Below the pieces are notes generated by a model. The model saw only the letters and a program-made list of their open reading frames with translations. It made no database searches and was not told the DNA's origin. This document shows, one piece after another, positions 18,199 to 27,782 of a stretch of 64,000 nucleotides of DNA. Each line of letters starts with the position of its first letter. Position 1 is the first letter of the stretch. The stretch comes from Flagellimonas amphidinii. GTDB lineage: Bacteria > Bacteroidota > Bacteroidia > Flavobacteriales > Flavobacteriaceae. The DNA lies in contig NZ_JABFNN010000040.1 in NCBI RefSeq assembly GCF_013090115.1, positions 34,800-98,799 on the forward strand, written 5' to 3'. The position numbers were made by a program, and so were the translations under genes.

Positions 18199-18951
18199 AT
18201 GAAAATAAAATTACTTGTAGTATCAATTACTTTTTTTTTCCTCAACAGTTGTGATATGATGAATCCCAAACCGCTAGTTATTGGGCATAGGGGTGCTATG
18301 GGCCATGAGACGGAAAACACATTGGCATCCATTCAAAAAGCATTGGATTTGGGCGTGGATATGATTGAAATTGATGTATTTCGTATAAAAAGTGGTGAGA
18401 TTGCCGTGTTTCATGATGAACGTGTGGAGCGACTTACCAATGGTGGTGGAAATATTGAAGAATATAATGTTTCTGATATGAAACAACTTATTTTGGACGG
18501 TAACCATAAGATTCCATTATTACAAGATGTGCTTAAATTGATAAATAATCAAGTGGCCCTTAATATTGAATTGAAAGGGGCTGACACCGCTGACAGGGTT
18601 AACTTTATCACCGATTATTACATAAAGGAAAAGGGGTGGGCCTTGGATAATTTCATTATCTCCAGTTTTAAATGGGATGAATTGAAGCGAATGAGAGAGT
18701 TGGATTCCGAAATTAAAATTGCAGTGCTAACAGATGAAGATCCCTTGGATGCAATTGCTGTGGCCAAAGAATTGAATGCAGAGGCTATAAATCCTAATTT
18801 TAAAACCTTAACAGAAGAAAATACTGCAAAAATCCATGAGGCAGGATTAAAAATCTATACATGGACGGTCAATGAACCAGAGGATATTGAAAAGATGAAG
18901 AACTATGGAGTGGATGGAATCATTACCAACTATCCAGAACGGGTGGATTAA
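18199..18951 (+). CDS. Glycerophosphodiester phosphodiesterase, lipoprotein
   Basis: A 250-residue GDPD TIM-barrel enzyme hydrolysing glycerophosphodiesters to sn-glycerol 3-phosphate and an alcohol. The catalytic motifs are clear: GHRGAMGHETENT (first His with Arg), EIDV and VFHDE. The N-terminus is a lipoprotein signal (FFFLNSC, Cys about 18), placing it in the periplasm or membrane. The TWTVNEPEDIEKM segment and terminal DGIITNYPE are typical. It overlaps the following flavoprotein by one base (TAATG), and glpF/glpK lie just beyond, suggesting a glycerol-related neighbourhood. Confidence 0.92.
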   Translation: MKIKLLVVSITFFFLNSCDMMNPKPLVIGHRGAMGHETENTLASIQKALDLGVDMIEIDVFRIKSGEIAVFHDERVERLTNGGGNIEEYNVSDMKQLILDGNHKIPLLQDVLKLINNQVALNIELKGADTADRVNFITDYYIKEKGWALDNFIISSFKWDELKRMRELDSEIKIAVLTDEDPLDAIAVAKELNAEAINPNFKTLTEENTAKIHEAGLKIYTWTVNEPEDIEKMKNYGVDGIITNYPERVD

Positions 18952-20216
18952 TGTATGATATAATTGTTGTTGGCGGTGGTGCTGCTGGATTTTATGCTGC
19001 AATTCACATTGCAGAACGGTCCCCAGATTTAAAAGTGGCCATTTTTGAAAGAGGAAAGACTGTGCTATCCAAGGTAAAAGTATCTGGAGGTGGTAGGTGT
19101 AATGTGACGCACGGAGAATTTTCTGTTAAGGATTTGACAACCAATTATCCTAGGGGAGAAAAAGAACTTTTGGGACCTTTTCATTCCTATGCTCCCATGG
19201 ATGTGATAGCTTTCTTTGATGAAAGGGGAGTTGCTCTAAAAATTGAGGAAGATGGCCGTATTTTTCCTAAAAGTAATTCTTCCCAAACGATCATAGATTG
19301 TTTTGTTAATGAGGCTCAACGTCTTGGTGTGAAGGTCCTGAAAAATAGTGCGGTAAAGCAGTTTGAAAAAAATGGGACATTATGGAAAATAACGACCATG
19401 AACAAACATTACACGGCCAAAAAACTCTTGCTTTGCACAGGAAGTAACCCTAAAATATGGAAGCAATTGGAGCAATTGGGCCATAAAATAGTTCCGCCAG
19501 TACCTTCCCTGTTCACCTTCAATATCAATGATGAAAGATTAAAAGGTATTCAGGGAATTAGTGTTGATGCTACCGTGGAGATACCTTCCAAAACAGTTTT
19601 TGCATCAAAAGCCAACCTTAATTTAAAAAGTAAATCCAAAGAAATCCCTGTTCTTTCATCAGAGGGGCCGGTATTGATAACGCATTGGGGGTTAAGTGGT
19701 CCAGCTATCCTAAAACTTTCAGCATGGGGGGCCAATATTCTCCATGAGTATCAATATCAGTTTAGGGTGAACATCAATTGGTCACCTGAGTATACCACAA
19801 CCTCTATGACTGGCTATTTAAAGAAGGTTAAAGAGGTTGAAGCGAAGAAAACAATTGTAAGAACCCAAGCCGTGGATATTCCAAAAAGACTTTGGGCCAA
19901 ATTGGTTCACGCATCAGGAATCAGTAAAGAATTAAAATGGGCAGATGCTACCAAAGAACATCTTCAAAACCTTGCAGAACAACTTACAGCTTCTTCTTTT
20001 CGGGTGGAAGGAAAAAGTACTTTCAAAGAAGAATTTGTAATTGCAGGCGGGGTGGACTTGAAAGAAATCAACTTTAAGACCTTTGAAAGCAAGTTGCATC
20101 CAAATCTATATTTTGCCGGTGAAATCATCAATGTGGATGCCATTACTGGAGGATTCAATTTTCAAAATGCTTGGACCGGAGCATATATTGCTGCCAAGGC
20201 CATTACATCAGAATAG
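18951..20216 (+). CDS. BaiN/HI0933-family FAD-dependent oxidoreductase
   Basis: A 421-residue flavoprotein with an N-terminal Rossmann FAD-binding motif (VVGGGAAGFYAAIHIAE, about 5-21), a middle domain with GRCNVTH, and a C-terminal FAD-contact block (FAGEIINVDAITGGFNFQNAWTGAYIA). This matches the HI0933/YhiN/BaiN family, whose members are annotated as NAD(P)/FAD-dependent oxidoreductases of mostly unknown substrate. The start ATG shares its A with the GDPD stop codon. Its stop abuts the stop of glpF with no spacer. Physiological role not inferable from sequence. Confidence 0.9.
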   Translation: MYDIIVVGGGAAGFYAAIHIAERSPDLKVAIFERGKTVLSKVKVSGGGRCNVTHGEFSVKDLTTNYPRGEKELLGPFHSYAPMDVIAFFDERGVALKIEEDGRIFPKSNSSQTIIDCFVNEAQRLGVKVLKNSAVKQFEKNGTLWKITTMNKHYTAKKLLLCTGSNPKIWKQLEQLGHKIVPPVPSLFTFNINDERLKGIQGISVDATVEIPSKTVFASKANLNLKSKSKEIPVLSSEGPVLITHWGLSGPAILKLSAWGANILHEYQYQFRVNINWSPEYTTTSMTGYLKKVKEVEAKKTIVRTQAVDIPKRLWAKLVHASGISKELKWADATKEHLQNLAEQLTASSFRVEGKSTFKEEFVIAGGVDLKEINFKTFESKLHPNLYFAGEIINVDAITGGFNFQNAWTGAYIAAKAITSE

Positions 20217-20945
20217 TCATTGTAACAATAGAGCGATACCGGCTGCAAGCGCAGCACCTAAAATGGGCCCAACAACCGGAATCCAAGAATATCCCCAACC
20301 GTTGGAGCCTTTATTTTTAATCGGTACGAGCGCATGAACAATACGTGGTCCTAAATCACGTGCGGGATTAATAGCATAACCTGTAGTACCTCCTAAAGAA
20401 AGTCCTATGCCCCAAACAATAAGGGCAACCGGCAAAGCCCCCAAGGATCCAAGACCTATGATGGTATTGTCTTTGGTGGCTACCGCATCTGTAAAATAAA
20501 GAACGGCAAAAACTAGCACAAAGGTTCCCAATATCTCGGTCAAAATGTTCAAAAAAGTATTGGGTATTGCAGGGGCATTACAGAAAACACCTCTTTTGGT
20601 ATTGCCGTCTTCTGTTGCATCAAAATGGTCTTTGTTGATCAACCAGACAAAGAAAGCTCCCAACATAGCTCCTATAAATTGAGCAACAATATAACTTGGA
20701 ACTTCCTGCATAGAGAACTCACCCGCAAATGCCAAACCTAAAGTTACGGCAGGGTTCATATGTGCTCCGCTGTAAGGTCCGGCCACTACGACCCCTGTAT
20801 AAACGGCAAAGGCCCATCCGGTGGTAATTACAATCCAGCCGGAGCCGCTTCCATATGTTTTTTGCAAGGAAACATTGGCATTTACGCCACATCCCAATAA
20901 CATTAAAAGAAATGTGCCTACAATTTCAGCAACAAAAGGTGTCAT
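20217..20945 (-). CDS. glpF: Glycerol facilitator (MIP/aquaporin family)
   Basis: A 242-residue six-helix channel with both pore motifs: NPAVT (Asn64) and NPARD (Asn193). The Asp after the second NPAR box is the usual mark of glycerol facilitators rather than water-only aquaporins. It lies 21 nt downstream of glpK in the same direction, so uptake and phosphorylation of glycerol are encoded together. A glycerol-3-phosphate dehydrogenase is not in the window. Its 3' end abuts the convergent flavoprotein gene exactly. Confidence 0.93.
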   Translation of the reverse strand: MTPFVAEIVGTFLLMLLGCGVNANVSLQKTYGSGSGWIVITTGWAFAVYTGVVVAGPYSGAHMNPAVTLGLAFAGEFSMQEVPSYIVAQFIGAMLGAFFVWLINKDHFDATEDGNTKRGVFCNAPAIPNTFLNILTEILGTFVLVFAVLYFTDAVATKDNTIIGLGSLGALPVALIVWGIGLSLGGTTGYAINPARDLGPRIVHALVPIKNKGSNGWGYSWIPVVGPILGAALAAGIALLLQ

Positions 20946-20966
20946 AGTCGGTTATTTTTAAAATAT

Positions 20967-22463
20967 TCAGGAATTGTTTGCCCAAAACTCCAATGACTTA
21001 ACTGCTCTGTACCAGCCTTGTATGCCTTGCTCAACAGCTTTTCTTTCATTGGTTGGGTTAAAATGAACATCTGCTTGCCAAATATCTTGAATTTCTTCGG
21101 GATTTTTCCAATATTCTACTGCCAATCCAGCCAAATAAGCAGCACCCATGACCGTGGTTTCAACAATTTTGGGTCTCACGGTTATCGTGTTGAGGACATC
21201 TGCTTGAAACTGCATCAACATATTGTTGACGGTGGCCCCACCATCCACACGTAGTTCCTTAATTGAAATTCCAGAGTCAGCTTCCATTGCTTTCAACACA
21301 TCCATGGTCTGATAGGCAATGGATTCTATGGCAGCCCTTGCAATATGGGCATCCGTACTACCTCTCGTTAGCCCAAAAATGGTGCCTTGGGCGTGTTGGT
21401 TCCAATAAGGAGCTCCCAATCCGGCAAAAGCTGGAACCAAATACACTCCTTCTGAGCTTTCAACCGAACCGGCCAGTTGTTCCACTTCGGATGAGGTTTT
21501 TATAATCTTTAGGCTATCGCGTAGCCATTGTACCACTGCTCCTGCAATAAAAATACTCCCCTCCAGGGCATAATGGGTTTTTCCATTGATTTTCCAAGCG
21601 ACAGTGGTAAGTAAATTGTTTTTAGAGAAAATAGGTTTTTCCCCAATGTTCATCAACATAAAACAGCCTGTTCCATAAGTGTTTTTAACCATTCCCTTTT
21701 TGGTGCACATTTGACCAAAAAGAGCAGCTTGTTGGTCGCCAGCTATTCCCGCTATGGGAATTTTTGAAGCAAAGAAATTTGGACTTGTATAGCCATACAA
21801 TTCGCTGGATTGTTTCACTTCTGGGAGCATACTTTTGGGAATGGTGAACAATTCCAATAGTTCATCGTCCCAATCCAAAGTGTTGATGTTGAAAATCAAT
21901 GTTCGCGAAGCATTGGTCACATCGGTAATGTGAAGTTTGCCTTCGGTCATTTTCCAAATCAACCAAGTATCAATGGTCCCCATGGCCAAATCTCCCGCTT
22001 CCGCCATTTTTCGTGCGCCGTCAACATGGTCCAAAATCCATTTTACTTTAGTGCCAGAAAAATAGGAATCAATGACCAATCCGGTTTTTTCACGGATTAT
22101 TTCAGATTTCCCCTGATTTTTTAAAGTATCGCAATAATCAGCGGTTCTTTTATCTTGCCAAACAATGGCATTATAAATAGGTTCACCAGTTTTCCGGTTC
22201 CAAACCACCACGGTCTCCCGTTGATTGGTGATGCCAATCGCGGCCATTTGCTCAGCTTTCAAGCCTTTTTTACTGACGGCTTCTGCAGCCATTCCAGCTT
22301 GGGTGGCCCAAATTTCTGTTGGATCATGTTCCACCCACCCTGGTTTTGGAAATATTTGGGTAAATTCTTTTTGGGCCACCGAGATTATGGAACCCTTTTC
22401 ATCAACGACCACAGCCCTAGAACTGGTGGTCCCTTGATCAAGTGCAAGGATATATCGGTTCAT
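20967..22463 (-). CDS. glpK: Glycerol kinase
   Basis: A 498-residue FGGY-family kinase of normal length that phosphorylates glycerol to sn-glycerol 3-phosphate with ATP. The N-terminal [16 protein letters not shown] phosphate loop, [37 protein letters not shown] and the C-terminal [18 protein letters not shown] are all present. It is the first gene of the glpKF unit; a 70-bp gap separates it from the divergent DUF1697 gene. Confidence 0.96.
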   Translation of the reverse strand: MNRYILALDQGTTSSRAVVVDEKGSIISVAQKEFTQIFPKPGWVEHDPTEIWATQAGMAAEAVSKKGLKAEQMAAIGITNQRETVVVWNRKTGEPIYNAIVWQDKRTADYCDTLKNQGKSEIIREKTGLVIDSYFSGTKVKWILDHVDGARKMAEAGDLAMGTIDTWLIWKMTEGKLHITDVTNASRTLIFNINTLDWDDELLELFTIPKSMLPEVKQSSELYGYTSPNFFASKIPIAGIAGDQQAALFGQMCTKKGMVKNTYGTGCFMLMNIGEKPIFSKNNLLTTVAWKINGKTHYALEGSIFIAGAVVQWLRDSLKIIKTSSEVEQLAGSVESSEGVYLVPAFAGLGAPYWNQHAQGTIFGLTRGSTDAHIARAAIESIAYQTMDVLKAMEADSGISIKELRVDGGATVNNMLMQFQADVLNTITVRPKIVETTVMGAAYLAGLAVEYWKNPEEIQDIWQADVHFNPTNERKAVEQGIQGWYRAVKSLEFWANNS

Positions 22464-22533
22464 TTAGTTTTGTTTAGTGTGTTTGAATTTACTAAAATAA
22501 ATCGGAGTAATTTTAACTATCAAAAGCTTAAAC

Positions 22534-23070
22534 ATGAAAACATTTATTGCACTTCTAAGAGGAATCAATGTAAGTGGACAGAAGAAAATCAAAATGGCAG
22601 ATTTGAAGGTTTCCCTTGAAAAGATAGGTCTTCAAAACGTGACAACCTATATCCAAAGTGGCAATGTTGTTTTCAAAAGTAATGTTGATAAGGCTTCAGC
22701 ACTAGAAGAATTGATCCATACATGTATTTTAAAGAATTTTGGTTTTGAAGTTCCTATTTTGGTCATAACATCCGATGTAGTTCAAAAAGTATTGGAAGCA
22801 AATCCATTTAAAGATGAGACTGAAGAAAATTGCTTGTATTTTGTATTGCTAAAGCAACCTCCACAACAAGAATTGGTTTATAAGCTGAATGAACAGGATT
22901 TTCCCAATGAAGATTTTCACATTGTTCCCAACTGTGTTTATCTCTGTTGTAGAAAAGGTTATGGGAATGCTAAACTCAACAACAATCTTATAGAGCATAA
23001 ATTAAAGGTGCAGGCAACTACCCGCAATCTAAAAACCATGAAAAAACTATTGGATATGGCAAGCAATTAA
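22534..23070 (+). CDS. DUF1697 domain protein
   Basis: A 178-residue cytosolic protein matching DUF1697 over its whole length: the start TFIALLRGINVSGQKKIKMADL, the YIQSGNVVFKS strand and the end KVQATTRNLKTMKKLLDMA are hallmarks. The family's biochemical role is not established. It is divergent from glpK and its last 4 nt overlap the convergent tspO-like gene. Confidence 0.9.
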   Translation: MKTFIALLRGINVSGQKKIKMADLKVSLEKIGLQNVTTYIQSGNVVFKSNVDKASALEELIHTCILKNFGFEVPILVITSDVVQKVLEANPFKDETEENCLYFVLLKQPPQQELVYKLNEQDFPNEDFHIVPNCVYLCCRKGYGNAKLNNNLIEHKLKVQATTRNLKTMKKLLDMASN

Positions 23071-23543
23071 GGATTTAGCTCCCAAATCTTGTAGTTGAGC
23101 AGTGCAGCAAAAAGGACCCAGAGCAAATAGGGAATCAATAGATAAGCGGCAACTTTACTTACTACTTTAAACCAGCGAATGGTCAACATAATTAAGGACA
23201 GAAGCCCTAAAATCACCAATAAGGCCCAAGAAGGACTTTTCAAACCAAAAAAGACAATGCTCCATAAGGCATTGAAAAGTAATTGAAAGCCAAAATGATA
23301 CAATGCTGTTTTCACCCAAATATGGTGAAACCCTTTGGACCAAACAATTCCTGCAGAAATACCCATTAAAACATACAAAATGCTCCAAACTGGAGCAAAT
23401 ACCTCATTGGGTGGGTTAAATGAGGGTTTTTGCAAAGTAAAATACCAATCGTTAACTGAACTTTGCGTGGCAAAACTGGACAAAAATCCTATCAGCAGAC
23501 AAATAGCAACACTAATGGCGATGTAAACAATCCTTTTTTTCAT
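23067..23543 (-). CDS. TspO/MBR family tryptophan-rich membrane protein
   Basis: A 158-residue protein with five membrane segments and the TspO signature: W.F.L.KPSFNPPN...PVWSILY near the N-terminus (about 33-57) and W..LVILGLLSLIMLTIRWF plus YLLWVLFAALLNYKIWELN at the end. Bacterial TspO proteins bind porphyrins and affect tetrapyrrole or stress responses; the role here is unknown. Monocistronic, convergent with DUF1697. Confidence 0.92.
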   Translation of the reverse strand: MKKRIVYIAISVAICLLIGFLSSFATQSSVNDWYFTLQKPSFNPPNEVFAPVWSILYVLMGISAGIVWSKGFHHIWVKTALYHFGFQLLFNALWSIVFFGLKSPSWALLVILGLLSLIMLTIRWFKVVSKVAAYLLIPYLLWVLFAALLNYKIWELNP

Positions 23544-23612
23544 AGTCTGAGCAACGAGGTCTAAAATAAGAATTTATTTGTTTCTACTTAGATGGAAGCG
23601 ATTTGCAAATTT

Positions 23613-23620
23613 TATATTTG
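23613..23620 (+). promoter_or_regulatory. Promoter -7 element TATATTTG before mvaD
   Basis: TATATTTG matches TAnnTTTG exactly. It predicts transcription to begin near 23627, inside the 5' extension of the longer open frame. This supports the ATG at 23637 as the true mvaD start. The -33 element is not clear. Confidence 0.5.
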
Positions 23621-23636
23621 CCAAAATACATTTCCA

Positions 23637-24719
23637 ATGACCGAAAAAGACTTTCTGCCCTCCCCATACAAAGAATTACCACAAGAGGGAAAGGTAATAT
23701 GGAAGGCTCCCAGTAATATTGCGTTGGTCAAATATTGGGGAAAAAAAGAAAATCAGATACCGGCCAATCCATCTATTAGTTTCACTTTGGATGCTTGTGC
23801 CACAACCACTTCTATATCGTTTAAGGAGAGAGACGATAATGGTCAGTTTTCATTTGACTTGATTTTTGAAGGGAAACCCAAACCCGATTTTAAGCCCAAA
23901 ATCCAGACTTTCTTTGAAAGGATTGAAGCTTATGTCCCGTTTCTAAAAAACTATGATTTCCATATTGAAACTTCCAATTCCTTTCCGCATAGTAGTGGAA
24001 TTGCCTCTTCAGCAAGTGGAATGGCTGCTTTGGCACTTTGCCTTATGGATATTGAAAAACAACTGAATCCAGAAATAACCCAGGAATTTTTCAATAAAAA
24101 AGCCTCTTTTTTGGCTCGGTTGGGTTCTGGAAGCGCTTGCAGAAGTATTGAAGGAGACCTTATTCAATGGGGAATGCACGAATCCTTTGCAGAGAGCTCG
24201 GATTTGTTTGGAATGGGATACCCCTTTAATGTAAATCCTGTTTTCAAAAATTTCCATGATACCATTCTGTTGGTGCACAAAGGAGAAAAACAAGTTAGCA
24301 GTACAGTGGGACATAATTTGATGCATGGACATCCATTTGCCGAGCAACGTTTTGCCCAGGCCCATGAAAATTTGGATAAACTCAAGGCCATTTTTGAAAA
24401 TGGTGATTTGGAGGCATTCATCAGCATTGTTGAAAGTGAAGCGTTGACCCTGCATGCCATGATGATGACCAGCATGCCGTATTTTATATTGATGAAGCCA
24501 GATACACTTCAAATCATTGAAAAAATATGGGCTTACAGAAAATCAAACGGAGTGCCCATTTGCTTTACTTTGGATGCAGGTGCCAATGTACATGTGCTGT
24601 ATCCAGAATCGGTTAAGGAAAAAGCCATCCAATTTATTCAGGATGAATTGGTTGTGCATTGTGAGAATGGACATTATATTTGCGATCGAATTGGGAAGGG
24701 TGCACGTAGAATACGTTGA
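23637..24719 (+). CDS. mvaD: Diphosphomevalonate decarboxylase
   Basis: A 360-residue GHMP-family enzyme converting mevalonate 5-diphosphate to isopentenyl diphosphate. Recognisable blocks are APSNIALVKYWGKK, PANPSISFTLDACATTTSI, the phosphate loop SNSFPHSSGIASSASGMAALA, GSGSACRS and CFTLDAGANVHVLYP. An in-frame ATG 45 nt upstream would add MEAICKFYICQNTFP, but a consensus promoter element (23613-23620) lies inside that extension, so I prefer 23637. First gene of the mevalonate operon; Bacteroidota of this group use the mevalonate route rather than DXP. Confidence 0.93.
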   Translation: MTEKDFLPSPYKELPQEGKVIWKAPSNIALVKYWGKKENQIPANPSISFTLDACATTTSISFKERDDNGQFSFDLIFEGKPKPDFKPKIQTFFERIEAYVPFLKNYDFHIETSNSFPHSSGIASSASGMAALALCLMDIEKQLNPEITQEFFNKKASFLARLGSGSACRSIEGDLIQWGMHESFAESSDLFGMGYPFNVNPVFKNFHDTILLVHKGEKQVSSTVGHNLMHGHPFAEQRFAQAHENLDKLKAIFENGDLEAFISIVESEALTLHAMMMTSMPYFILMKPDTLQIIEKIWAYRKSNGVPICFTLDAGANVHVLYPESVKEKAIQFIQDELVVHCENGHYICDRIGKGARRIR

Positions 24720-24795
24720 TTTTATCCAATATTTCTATTTGTTCACCGTTAACCAAATTTGATTAAACGCAAATATTGTATCTTAGACGAGTACT

Positions 24796-25734
24796 ATGAA
24801 AGGACCACTCTTTTATTCTAAAATTCTTCTTTTTGGAGAATATGGTATCATCAAAGATTCCAAGGGCCTTTCCATTCCCTATAATTTTTTCAAAGGAGCG
24901 TTAAAAACAGATACAAATCTTACGGGTGTAGCCAAAGATTCCAACCAAGGACTTAAGGCTTATGCTTCCTATCTTGAAGATTTGGAAAAGGAAGAACCAA
25001 ATTTGGTTTCTTTCGATTTGGAATCCTTGGGAAAAGATATTGCCCACGGAATGTACTTTGATAGTTCAATCCCTCAGGGATATGGTATTGGAAGTAGTGG
25101 GGCATTGGTGGCTGCCATTTATGATAAGTATGCCAACAATAAAATCACGGTCCTTGAAAATTTAACCCGGGAAAAGCTTTTGAGGCTCAAAGAGATTTTC
25201 GGAAAAATGGAATCCTTTTTCCACGGTAAATCTTCCGGATTGGATCCTTTGAACAGCTATTTAAGCCTGCCTATACTCATCAATTCCAAAGACAATATTG
25301 AATCCACCAGTATACCTTCCCAAAACAAAGAAGGAAAAGGTGCAGTTTTTCTTTTGGATAGTGGCATGACCGGCGAAACGGCTCCCATGGTACAGCTGTT
25401 CATGGAAAAAATGAAGCAGGAAGGGTTCCGTAGTATGATCAAAGATCAATTCATTAAACATACTGATGCTTGCGTAGAGGATTTCTTGAGTGGCAATGTA
25501 AAATCCTTGTTTGGAAATTTAAAACAGCTATCGCATGTGGTTTTGGATCACTTCAAACCCATGATACCGTCTAAATTCCATCAACTTTGGCAGCAAGGTA
25601 TAGAAAGCAACGACTACTACCTCAAACTTTGCGGTTCTGGAGGTGGAGGATACATTTTGGGCTTCACCCAAGACCTGGAAAAAGCAAAAAAAGCTTTGCA
25701 AGGCCATAAATTGGAAGTGGTATACAGCTTCTAA
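24796..25734 (+). CDS. GHMP kinase, mevalonate kinase
   Basis: A 312-residue GHMP-fold kinase. The N-terminal YSKILLFGEYGIIKDSKGLSIP is the mevalonate-kinase-type substrate region, IPQGYGIGSSGALVAAIY is the ATP-binding loop, and LKLCGSGGGGYILGF is the C-terminal GHMP motif. Position directly after mvaD supports mevalonate kinase (ATP to 5-phosphomevalonate), with phosphomevalonate kinase as the alternative. It is 9 nt upstream of the UbiA gene. TTTG/TATCTTAG about 17 nt apart in the 76-bp gap after mvaD could be a weak internal promoter. Confidence 0.88.
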   Translation: MKGPLFYSKILLFGEYGIIKDSKGLSIPYNFFKGALKTDTNLTGVAKDSNQGLKAYASYLEDLEKEEPNLVSFDLESLGKDIAHGMYFDSSIPQGYGIGSSGALVAAIYDKYANNKITVLENLTREKLLRLKEIFGKMESFFHGKSSGLDPLNSYLSLPILINSKDNIESTSIPSQNKEGKGAVFLLDSGMTGETAPMVQLFMEKMKQEGFRSMIKDQFIKHTDACVEDFLSGNVKSLFGNLKQLSHVVLDHFKPMIPSKFHQLWQQGIESNDYYLKLCGSGGGGYILGFTQDLEKAKKALQGHKLEVVYSF

Positions 25735-25742
25735 TCCATCTT

Positions 25743-26648
25743 ATGCTTAGTAGAAGAAATAGACTCCTGCTTTTTAAGCTATTGAGTTTATTTTCCGTTG
25801 TGCGCGGTTACAATATTCTGATCATTACGCTGGCGCAGTATTTAACCTCCATTTATATTCTTGCTCCACATTTGCGGCTGCGAGAAGTAATTTTGGACAT
25901 CAACCTTTTTTTGATCGTTACCGCATCGGCTTTGGTCATCGCCAGTGGATATATCATCAATAATTTTTATGATGCGGAAAAGGATCTCATCAACAAACCC
26001 ACCAAAAGCATGTTAGATCGGTTGGTGAGTCAACGTTTTAAACTTACCACCTATTTTATCCTCAACTTTTTAGCGGTTTTTGCAACCAGTTACATTTCTT
26101 TTAGGGCGGTACTGTTTTTCTCGGCCTATATTTTTGGTATTTGGATTTATTCCCACAAACTCAAGCGAATCCCATTCATAGGAAATCTCGTTTCGGCCAC
26201 TTTGGCCATAGCCCCATTTTTTGCGGTTTTTGTGTACTATAAAAACTTCGATACCGTCATTTTTGTGCATGCAGTGTTTCTTTTTCTGTTGATTTTAGCC
26301 CGGGAAATGATCAAAGATTTGGAGAATATTGCGGGAGACATGGCGCAGAATTACAAAACCGTCCCGATCATCCACGGCCCAAAAACATCCAAAATCGTCA
26401 TAGGATTGCTCATTTTTTTGACTTTGGTTCCAGCAATACTACTGATCAAAACCTTTGATGTGGGCTATATGTACATTTACTTTTATGCCTGTATTCTGCT
26501 GTTGGGTATTTTTTTGGTATTGTTGTCAAAAGCGAAATCGAAAAAACACTACGTTTGGTTGCATAATATTTTAAAGTTCATCATTGTAGGAGGGGTTTTC
26601 AGTATTTTGTTGATTGACATTGATTTGGTCATAAATCGAATTGTATAA
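25743..26648 (+). CDS. UbiA-family prenyltransferase (geranylgeranylglycerol-phosphate synthase-like)
   Basis: A 301-residue integral membrane protein with about eight to nine helices and both UbiA aspartate-rich motifs: NNFYDAEKDLINKP (about 77-90) and KDLENIAGDMAQNYKT (about 190-205). In related flavobacteria this neighbour of mvaD and the GHMP kinase is annotated as geranylgeranylglycerol-phosphate geranylgeranyltransferase; the exact acceptor is uncertain. It consumes isoprenoid diphosphates made by the upstream genes. The stop overlaps the nitrilase start by one base (TAATG). Confidence 0.85.
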   Translation: MLSRRNRLLLFKLLSLFSVVRGYNILIITLAQYLTSIYILAPHLRLREVILDINLFLIVTASALVIASGYIINNFYDAEKDLINKPTKSMLDRLVSQRFKLTTYFILNFLAVFATSYISFRAVLFFSAYIFGIWIYSHKLKRIPFIGNLVSATLAIAPFFAVFVYYKNFDTVIFVHAVFLFLLILAREMIKDLENIAGDMAQNYKTVPIIHGPKTSKIVIGLLIFLTLVPAILLIKTFDVGYMYIYFYACILLLGIFLVLLSKAKSKKHYVWLHNILKFIIVGGVFSILLIDIDLVINRIV

Positions 26649-27598
26649 TGGAAAATATATTGAAAGTGGCCATGGCCCAGATTGCCCCAGTTTGGTTGGA
26701 TAAATCAGCGACGCTGGAAAAAATAAAACGGACCGTGACCGAAGCGGCCTCCCAAAAAACAGAACTTTTGATTTTTGGTGAAGCTTTTCTGCCCGGTTAT
26801 CCCTTCTGGTTGGCACACACGGAAGGTGCGGCTTGGGACTTGAAAGTGAACAAAGAATTGCATGCGCATTACGCCAGAAACTCAATCCAAATTGAGGCAG
26901 GGGAATTGGATGGCATCTGTCAAATGGCAAAAGAGCATCAAATGGCCATCTATTTGGGGATGATGGAACGGGCCAAAGACCGTGGCGGACATAGTTTGTA
27001 TTGTTCTTTGGTTTATATCAATCAAGAGGGAGAGATCAAGTCGGTGCACAGAAAGTTGCAACCCACTTACGATGAAAGGCTAACATGGGCCCCGGGCGAT
27101 GGCAATGGCCTTACCGTACATCCTTTGAAGCAGTTTACCGTAGGGGGCCTCAATTGTTGGGAGAATTGGATGCCTTTGCCAAGGGCTGCGCTCTATGGAC
27201 AGGGGGAGAATTTGCATGTGGCCGTTTGGCCCGGAGGGTACCACAATACCAAAGACATTACCCGATTTATCGCTCGGGAGTCCAGAAGTTATGTGATTTC
27301 GGTCTCGTCACTGATGCATGCAGATGATTTTCCGAAGGAAACCCCACATTTGGATCAAATTTTGAAAAAGGCGCCCAAGGTTTTGGCCAATGGAGGCTCC
27401 GCCATTGCAGGTCCGGATGGGGAGTGGATCATTGAACCTGTAGTGGACAAAGAGGGGCTGATCTATGCAAAACTGGATTTTAACCGGGTCTATGAGGAAC
27501 GACAAAATTTTGACCCTGTTGGGCACTATTCCCGACCCGATGTGACCAAATTACAGGTGAATAGAGAACGGCAGTCTACGATTGAGATCAACGACTAA
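26648..27598 (+). CDS. Nitrilase-superfamily carbon-nitrogen hydrolase
   Basis: A 316-residue C-N hydrolase with the full catalytic triad: Glu45 (FGEAFLPGYPFW), Lys136 (HRKLQPTYDERLTW) and Cys170 (GGLNCWENWMPLPR). The CWENWMP context and PGYPFW are typical of true nitrilase or cyanide-hydrolase branches rather than amidases. It is coupled to the UbiA gene by a one-base overlap, yet nitrilases have no known step in the mevalonate pathway. Its base composition looks richer in G+C than the genes around it, possibly an acquired gene. It converts a nitrile to an acid plus ammonia; the substrate is unknown. Confidence 0.88.
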   Translation: MENILKVAMAQIAPVWLDKSATLEKIKRTVTEAASQKTELLIFGEAFLPGYPFWLAHTEGAAWDLKVNKELHAHYARNSIQIEAGELDGICQMAKEHQMAIYLGMMERAKDRGGHSLYCSLVYINQEGEIKSVHRKLQPTYDERLTWAPGDGNGLTVHPLKQFTVGGLNCWENWMPLPRAALYGQGENLHVAVWPGGYHNTKDITRFIARESRSYVISVSSLMHADDFPKETPHLDQILKKAPKVLANGGSAIAGPDGEWIIEPVVDKEGLIYAKLDFNRVYEERQNFDPVGHYSRPDVTKLQVNRERQSTIEIND

Positions 27599-27646
27599 TG
27601 TTACGATAATTGGTTGTCCGCTTTTCAATGGTTTTGAGAAAGACAC

Positions 27647-27685
27647 TTATCGGTCTCGTATAACCGAAGTTACGGGTTAAATTTA
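27647..27685 (+). repeat. Degenerate copy of the 58-bp repeat (internal deletion)
   Basis: CGGTCTCGT followed by ATAACCGAAGTTACGGGTT matches the two ends of the full repeat at 28590-28647, lacking about 24 nt of its middle. It is in the same orientation as that copy, so the two bracket the gene at 27783-28562 as direct repeats. Confidence 0.55.
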
Positions 27686-27714
27686 CTTAATTTTTGGATT
27701 AAAAACTAACGTTA

Positions 27715-27759
27715 GCAATTCCGAGTGGATTCGGACGTAGTCGAATCCGCCGTAATTGC
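27715..27759. repeat. attC-like imperfect hairpin at the cassette edge
   Basis: An outer stem GCAATT (27715-27720)/AATTGC (27754-27759) encloses an inner stem GGATTCG (27727-27733)/CGAATCC (27742-27748). It is followed by ATTGTTGGCAA (27768-27778), whose inverse TTTGCCAAC occurs at 28582-28590 on the other side of the adjacent gene. The layout resembles the folded recombination site of a gene cassette, but integron R-boxes do not match. Confidence 0.55.
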
Positions 27760-27782
27760 GGTTATACATTGTTGGCAAATCG

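Noticed and set aside
23592..23636. N-terminal extension of mvaD from the ATG at 23592
   Set aside because: A consensus promoter -7 element lies inside the extension and the added residues do not belong to the family; ATG 23637 fits better.
27701..27780. Classical integron attC site
   Set aside because: The hairpin is attC-like in shape but the R-box consensus sequences are absent and no integrase is in the window.
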